NCBI GenBank assembly: GCA_037625715.1
Contig: JASJHQ010000057.1
Coordinates: forward strand, 1 to 18,298
Length of the DNA stretch: 18,298 nucleotides
Reading direction: 5' to 3'
From: JABAYQ01 sp018608925
Lineage (GTDB): Bacteria; Bacteroidota; Bacteroidia; Flavobacteriales; UBA7312
Positions 14,036 to 18,298 of this stretch are shown one piece after another (positions within the stretch are counted from its first letter, which is position 1; each line of letters starts with the position of its first letter). Below the pieces are notes generated by a model. It was not told the origin of the DNA, searched no databases, and was given only the letters and a program-made list of their open reading frames with translations. Position numbers and translations under genes: made by a program.

Positions 14036-16294
14036 ATGAGAATCTTAACCCACTTCCTTTCATTGATATTTGTCTTTATAAGCCTAAACTCTAAAGCTCA
14101 ATGCCAAGCAGATACCACAATATTTTTAAGCAATTTCGAATTTAGTCCCTCCGAATTGGTTATCCCCATAGGTCAAACAGTAGCCTTTATAAACCTTGAA
14201 GGAAACCATAATGTAAATGGAATAACTAACACTGTTACTAATGAGCCCTTTAACAACCCAGTAGATTATTTGCTAGGAGATACAATTGGCAACGAAACAG
14301 GTGTATGTATGGGCACCATCACTTTTGACACTCCTGGAGTTTATAATTTCGATTGTGGGTTGAATTATAATGCTCAAGCAGGAATGAATTTATCCATTAC
14401 AGTAGATGCTTTTGATTTAAATGATTTGTTTCTTGAAATGCAACAAAACCAAGTGCCAATATTTCAATCATATTATGCATTTAATAGTTTTACTCCAGAA
14501 AAATTAACTAGTGAGGGTCCATGGACATTATTCGTACCCAACAATGAAGCTGTTGATGAAATTCTTGAATATATGAATCTAGGTCAGTTTGATGCTCTAG
14601 CCATTCCTGACTTTACAGAAATAATGAATTACCATATTGCCCCAGGAGTTTGGACACAAGAAGATTTAACAAATGGCTTGCAGTTAGCTTCGGCACAAGG
14701 ACAAGACCTAAGCATTAGCCAAAACCAACAGGGTGTTTTTGTAAACAACGCTCAAATTGTTAGTACTAATTATACGGCATACAACGGAGTTATTCATGTA
14801 ATAGATCAGTGTCTTGCACCACAAGGATTGCCAGGAGCTCACGTTATGCAGGTCATTGCAGAAAGTCCTGTCCATCAAATTTTAGAAGAAGCTATTATCA
14901 ATATAGGCTACGATGATGACCTTTCTTTTCAAGTTCTAATTGATGATACCTACGACACCCCTGGTCCTTGGACGGTTTTCGCACCTACAGATTCGGCTTT
15001 CGGGATTTTAGCCCAAGAGCTAGGCTTAACAAATGAAGAATTATTAGAATCTCAATTTTTAAATAGTATTGTAACTAATCATATAATTCAGAACCAAACC
15101 ACAAGCGCCGAAATGTACAGTGGTAATTTTGTAACCAACTTAGCAGGAACCGCCTTACAGTTCGAATATAGCGATAGCACTTTTTATGTAATCGGAAATG
15201 AAAATACGGTTGAAGTCACCGTAACTGACTTATATGCTTACAATGGTGTTATTCATGTAATAGACGCCGTAATTAAGCCATTCATACCAGTAATAGAAGG
15301 AAGCTGTGGCATCTGGCGTTTAGAATTACAAACTACAGAGGCAGAGGATGGATGGGGCGAAAGTTATCTTTATTTGGAAGTGAACGGAGCCCTAGTCGAG
15401 ACCATTACTGTCTTTGAAGGATCGAGTTCTCAGAGTTATGAGTTTGGAATAGATTCCGGAGATGAAATAAACATATATTTTGTGCCTGATGGGTATGTTG
15501 ATGGCAATCTATCCTACAAACTTTATAATGAAGAAAATCAACTAATTGTTCAAGAAACTGAATCAGGAAATAGCGGAATAGGAAGTAATTTAGGTTTAAT
15601 GGCATGCCAAACTATTGGAGAAGAATATTGCGGCCAGATTAAAGCAAAGCTATACAACGATTTTGGCGGAGGCTGGGGTGGCGGAGAATTGAAAGTTTTT
15701 AGAAATGATCAATTAGACATGTCAATTACCATGCCTATTGGTTATTCCCAAACAATAGCTATAAACTCTAACTACAATGACAGATTTGATTTTGTTTGTG
15801 AGCTAGCAGGATTCCCAAATGAAATAGGCTACGAAATTTACGATGTTTCTGGCCAGCTTGTAATAGACGAAAACACAGTCAATGAAATTCCTCAAAGTTA
15901 TTCTGACTTAGTTGTTTGCGAAGCAATAATGGGAACTTACAACTGCATTAACGATGGCTGCATTGATCCAATGGATGGTAGCGGAACCTTTGGTTCTTTA
16001 AATGATTGCCAGCAAGAATGCCAAGCAGTCTCTTACATTAATGAGCAAGACATTAATATAAACATCTACCCTAACCCATCGTCCCATTCTTTTAACATAG
16101 AATTATATTGTGAAAATGGAAACTTGGAACTAATTGTTACAAATGTTTTAGGTAAAGAAGTCTACATTGATAAAGTAAGCACAGTTGGTCAATACAATAC
16201 TAAGATTGACTTGTCGGGCTATTCCAAAGGAATCTATAATTTATCGATAAAAACAGGAGACACATTGAAAAATCATAAACTGATTCTTCAATAA
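14036..16294 (+). CDS. T9SS-secreted protein: cupredoxin-like domain, two fasciclin domains, beta modules, sorting domain
   Basis: 752 residues, ATG start. Order seen: signal peptide (1-22, ending SKAQ); cupredoxin-like domain (about 25-123) with His58 (GNHNV), Cys107 (FDCGLN) and Met117; fasciclin domain 1 (about 126-262, FVPNNEAV, MNYHIAPG, NGVIHVIDQ); fasciclin domain 2 (about 268-416, FAPTDSAF, VTNHIIQ, NGVIHVIDA); two related beta modules (about 424-525 and 532-630, the second with FGGGWGGGELKVF); a short Cys-rich module (634-663, CINDGC to CQQEC); and a T9SS type A sorting domain (about 672-752, IYPNPSS, KGIYNLSI). Fasciclin domains mediate adhesion, so a cell-surface or matrix protein is likely. 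One expected copper-ligand histidine appears replaced by Asn112. The gene has its own promoter region and converges on the decarboxylase gene. Confidence 0.88.
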   Translation: MRILTHFLSLIFVFISLNSKAQCQADTTIFLSNFEFSPSELVIPIGQTVAFINLEGNHNVNGITNTVTNEPFNNPVDYLLGDTIGNETGVCMGTITFDTPGVYNFDCGLNYNAQAGMNLSITVDAFDLNDLFLEMQQNQVPIFQSYYAFNSFTPEKLTSEGPWTLFVPNNEAVDEILEYMNLGQFDALAIPDFTEIMNYHIAPGVWTQEDLTNGLQLASAQGQDLSISQNQQGVFVNNAQIVSTNYTAYNGVIHVIDQCLAPQGLPGAHVMQVIAESPVHQILEEAIINIGYDDDLSFQVLIDDTYDTPGPWTVFAPTDSAFGILAQELGLTNEELLESQFLNSIVTNHIIQNQTTSAEMYSGNFVTNLAGTALQFEYSDSTFYVIGNENTVEVTVTDLYAYNGVIHVIDAVIKPFIPVIEGSCGIWRLELQTTEAEDGWGESYLYLEVNGALVETITVFEGSSSQSYEFGIDSGDEINIYFVPDGYVDGNLSYKLYNEENQLIVQETESGNSGIGSNLGLMACQTIGEEYCGQIKAKLYNDFGGGWGGGELKVFRNDQLDMSITMPIGYSQTIAINSNYNDRFDFVCELAGFPNEIGYEIYDVSGQLVIDENTVNEIPQSYSDLVVCEAIMGTYNCINDGCIDPMDGSGTFGSLNDCQQECQAVSYINEQDININIYPNPSSHSFNIELYCENGNLELIVTNVLGKEVYIDKVSTVGQYNTKIDLSGYSKGIYNLSIKTGDTLKNHKLILQ

Positions 16295-16306
16295 AGATTA
16301 AATCTT

Positions 16307-17713
16307 TTAAATAGTATCGATAGTTTTAAGTTCTCTCTGCTTCAGATTCGGAGTCTTGTCAGCAAACGCTTCTAGCACTTTAAAGAAATTAAGAATATCT
16401 TCTTTGCTATTGTTTGCGTTTATAGTTACGAAACGAACAAAAGTATCCTTTTCAAAAGAACCGAAACCAACTACGGTAATCTGGTTTTCATAAAGTGCAG
16501 TACAAAGGTCCATCGGATCAATATTCTTGTAATTGAAACAGATTGAAATAGAATCATCAAAACTATATAAAGTATAGTCAGGATTGCTTCTTATATAATC
16601 TAGAGCAACATTTGCTAAATCAAACTGGTGGTCAACAATTTCTGTTATACCATTTGTTCCGACTGATTTCCAGAGAGTCCAAAATTTAAGTGCATCGTTT
16701 CTTCTTCCACATTGAAAAGAGGTTTTACCAAGATTGAAATCGTCTCCATCAGTCTGGTATAAATAATCCGCATCATTACTAAAAGAATCGTGTAAATGTT
16801 TTTTATCATTCACTAAAATAATAGAACAGGTTAATGGTGTTCCTAGCATCTTGTGTGCGTTGTAGCTAAACGAATCCGATCTTTCGACTCCATTTACAAG
16901 GTGTTTATATTTGTCACTAAAAATTACACTTCCACAATACGCTCCGTCAACGTGAAGCCATATATCATACTTTTCTGTAATGTCAGCAATTTTATCGATA
17001 GGATCAAAAGCACCTAATACGGTTGTTCCTGCAGTAGCGTTTACGTAGGTAGGAACAAATCCTTGTTTAAGGTCTAAAATAATTTGTTCTTCCAATTTTG
17101 CTGGAATCATTCGTCCTACAGAATCGGCTTGTATATATCGGATATTGTTTCTACCAATTCCGGCAAAACTTACATTCTTGTCGTTAGAATAATGGGATAG
17201 CTCAGAAGTATAAACAACCATTGGCTTAGACATTCCTTCCAATCTAAATTTAGGGTCTTTGGCATCACGACCCATAACTAGAGCCATATAATTACTCATT
17301 GATCCTCCTGTAGGAAAGGTTCCGTTACTTTTTGATCCGTAACCAATCAAATCACAAGATTGTCTGATAATTTCTTGCTCAATACCAACTTGAGGGCCTG
17401 CAACCTTATAAGTATACATACTGTTGTTAAGCATTACAGCAAGCAAATCTCCTAAAACGGCTTTACTTTGTCTTCCTCCAAAAAGCTGATTGAAAAATAA
17501 ATTTGTTGCTGTCTTTGGAGTAGAAATAAGAACATCTCGAAGTACGGTTTTAAACGAATCATCTACCATTGCAGAATCATTAAGAGAAAGATCTAATGTT
17601 TTATAAAGTTGGTTAGCATCAATTCTATCCGCAACCGGATTTTTTTGTTCTTCGTTTATCAAGACTTCAACTAATTCGTTGAATAAAGCTAAGTCTTTAC
17701 TTATTTCTGACAT
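16307..17713 (-). CDS. Group II PLP-dependent decarboxylase, probable cysteine sulfinate decarboxylase
   Basis: 468 residues, ATG start, normal length. Group II decarboxylase features: NLFFNQLFGG (71-80), TGGSMSNYMAL (135-145), His174 (ELSHYS) to stack on the cofactor, TAGTTVLGAFDPIDKIAD (227-244), Asp256 (LHVDGAY) for the pyridine nitrogen, and SYNAHKMLG (283-291) with the Schiff-base Lys288. The segment after the glycine block follows animal glutamate and cysteine-sulfinate decarboxylases closely, including FQCGRRNDALKFW. At the substrate-facing stretch it reads NNSMYTYK (96-103). As I recall them, human CSAD has NTSQYTYE and GAD67 NTNMFTYE, so Ser98 and Tyr100 favour CSAD. It follows the cysteine dioxygenase gene by 15 bases. 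Dioxygenase would make cysteine sulfinate and this enzyme hypotaurine. Glutamate or aspartate decarboxylation is the alternative. Confidence 0.85.
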   Translation of the reverse strand: MSEISKDLALFNELVEVLINEEQKNPVADRIDANQLYKTLDLSLNDSAMVDDSFKTVLRDVLISTPKTATNLFFNQLFGGRQSKAVLGDLLAVMLNNSMYTYKVAGPQVGIEQEIIRQSCDLIGYGSKSNGTFPTGGSMSNYMALVMGRDAKDPKFRLEGMSKPMVVYTSELSHYSNDKNVSFAGIGRNNIRYIQADSVGRMIPAKLEEQIILDLKQGFVPTYVNATAGTTVLGAFDPIDKIADITEKYDIWLHVDGAYCGSVIFSDKYKHLVNGVERSDSFSYNAHKMLGTPLTCSIILVNDKKHLHDSFSNDADYLYQTDGDDFNLGKTSFQCGRRNDALKFWTLWKSVGTNGITEIVDHQFDLANVALDYIRSNPDYTLYSFDDSISICFNYKNIDPMDLCTALYENQITVVGFGSFEKDTFVRFVTINANNSKEDILNFFKVLEAFADKTPNLKQRELKTIDTI

Positions 17714-17728
17714 ATATAATTATGTTAT

Positions 17729-18298
17729 TTAGCTTGTTTCTAGTTCAGAGACTGTATCGTAAACCATTTTTTTAGGTACAAATTTTTTGGAATCCTCATC
17801 AAATATTTGACAGTCACGAATTGGTTTGGCATATAAATGAAGGGACATACTCCTTTGAGATGACGCGTTTTCTAAACGATGAAAACCCATAAAATCTATC
17901 ATATAGGTAATGTCATCTTTTTTAGAAATAACAGACTTAACATTTACGAGCTTACTGTTAGAGTCTAACTTATAAATGGTCTCTTTAAATTCGCCTTTTA
18001 AAACTTTAACCCAACATTCTTCCCCTCCATGGTCGTGAATAGGAGTAAACTGTCCAGCTTCCCAACAAATAAGAATCAGCTCTAATTTTTCATTTTCAAA
18101 AATACAATTTCGGGTATAGGTATCATCGCACCAAGAGCACAGACTTTCGTAAACGCTAGTTGGCAATTTCATCGAACGTATTATATCATCAAACTTCGTC
18201 CTCTCCTCTTCACAAAGGCTTGTGATTAATTCGTCTAATGTTTGAAGTGTTTTGTGGGTTTGTTTTGCGATAGCGTTCAAAATGGTAAAATTGCTTTT
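17729..18298 (-). CDS. Cysteine dioxygenase, Arg-type, with the eukaryotic-type cross-link cysteine; 5' end open at the window edge
   Basis: Cupin-fold iron enzyme oxidising cysteine to cysteine sulfinate. Numbered from the TTG at 18280 (183 residues), it shows YTRN with Arg57 (rat Arg60, which marks cysteine selectivity), PIHDHGGEECW with His82, His84 and Cys89 (rat His86, His88, Cys93), FHRLEN with His134 (rat His140) and SLHLY with Tyr150 (rat Tyr157). All iron ligands and both Cys-Tyr cross-link partners are present. Bacterial enzymes, as I recall, usually have Gly at the cysteine position. The frame stays open from the TTG to the window end (residues KSNFTI precede it) with no ATG, so the real start may lie outside. 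It is the first visible gene of a pair with the decarboxylase 15 bases downstream. Confidence 0.92.
   Translation of the reverse strand, partial: KSNFTILNAIAKQTHKTLQTLDELITSLCEEERTKFDDIIRSMKLPTSVYESLCSWCDDTYTRNCIFENEKLELILICWEAGQFTPIHDHGGEECWVKVLKGEFKETIYKLDSNSKLVNVKSVISKKDDITYMIDFMGFHRLENASSQRSMSLHLYAKPIRDCQIFDEDSKKFVPKKMVYDTVSELETS

Noticed and set aside
16293..16307. Palindrome AAAGAT-TAA-ATCTTT between the convergent fasciclin and decarboxylase genes
   Set aside because: It overlaps both stop codons and could be a bidirectional terminator, but the stem is short and AT-rich and there is no proper T run, so I did not call it.
1..18298. Mobile elements, defence systems, CRISPR arrays, tRNA or rRNA
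   Set aside because: No transposase, integrase, nuclease-type defence gene, direct-repeat array or RNA gene fold was seen on either strand.

Overview
The window is AT-rich and densely coded. It looks like a chromosomal segment from a Bacteroidota bacterium, most likely a flavobacterium. Two very large secreted proteins end in type IX secretion (T9SS) type A sorting domains. Several small lipoproteins and DUF families typical of this phylum are present. Promoter-like sequences fit the Bacteroidota pattern TTG-N(about 19)-TAnnTTTG, and clear Shine-Dalgarno sequences are scarce. I see no tRNA, rRNA, CRISPR array, insertion sequence or phage gene.

Layout. (1) 1-211 holds two intrinsic terminators: one for a plus-strand gene left of the window, one for the first gene here. 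(2) 212-4687, minus strand, is a two-gene unit: an exported histidine-phosphatase-superfamily protein, then a 1309-residue T9SS protein. The latter carries a phosphohistidine (swivel) domain followed by a complete PPDK-type ATP-grasp domain, in the domain order of alpha-glucan water dikinase. (3) 4721-5065 is a gap with an orphan terminator and a possible short ORF. A TIP30-like Rossmann protein (5066-5725, +) follows. (4) 5822-8098, minus strand, is a translationally coupled operon: ABC ATPase, FtsX/MacB-type permease with a His/Asp-rich loop, and a small exported CxxC protein resembling DUF3299. It is probably a metal-related transport system. (5) 8412-9193, minus strand, is a DUF2975 membrane protein plus a small XRE regulator, with a good promoter and a strong terminator. 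(6) 9334-12356 holds a DUF3089 lipoprotein hydrolase, an unknown secreted protein, a small lipoprotein and a SAM methyltransferase. (7) 12529-13896, plus strand, is a SOUL haem-binding protein followed by a DUF4197 protein. (8) 14036-16294, plus strand, is a T9SS protein with a cupredoxin-like domain and two fasciclin domains. (9) 16307-18298, minus strand, is cysteine dioxygenase followed by a group II PLP decarboxylase most like cysteine sulfinate decarboxylase. Together they would convert cysteine to hypotaurine.

The most interesting material is the exported dikinase/phosphatase pair, which suggests an ATP-dependent enzyme in an unexpected compartment, and the compact cysteine-to-hypotaurine pair with an unusually eukaryote-like cysteine dioxygenase. 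The ABC operon with its metal-chelating loop and the degenerate cupredoxin fused to fasciclin domains are further points to check. All assignments were made by reading motifs, with no database search.
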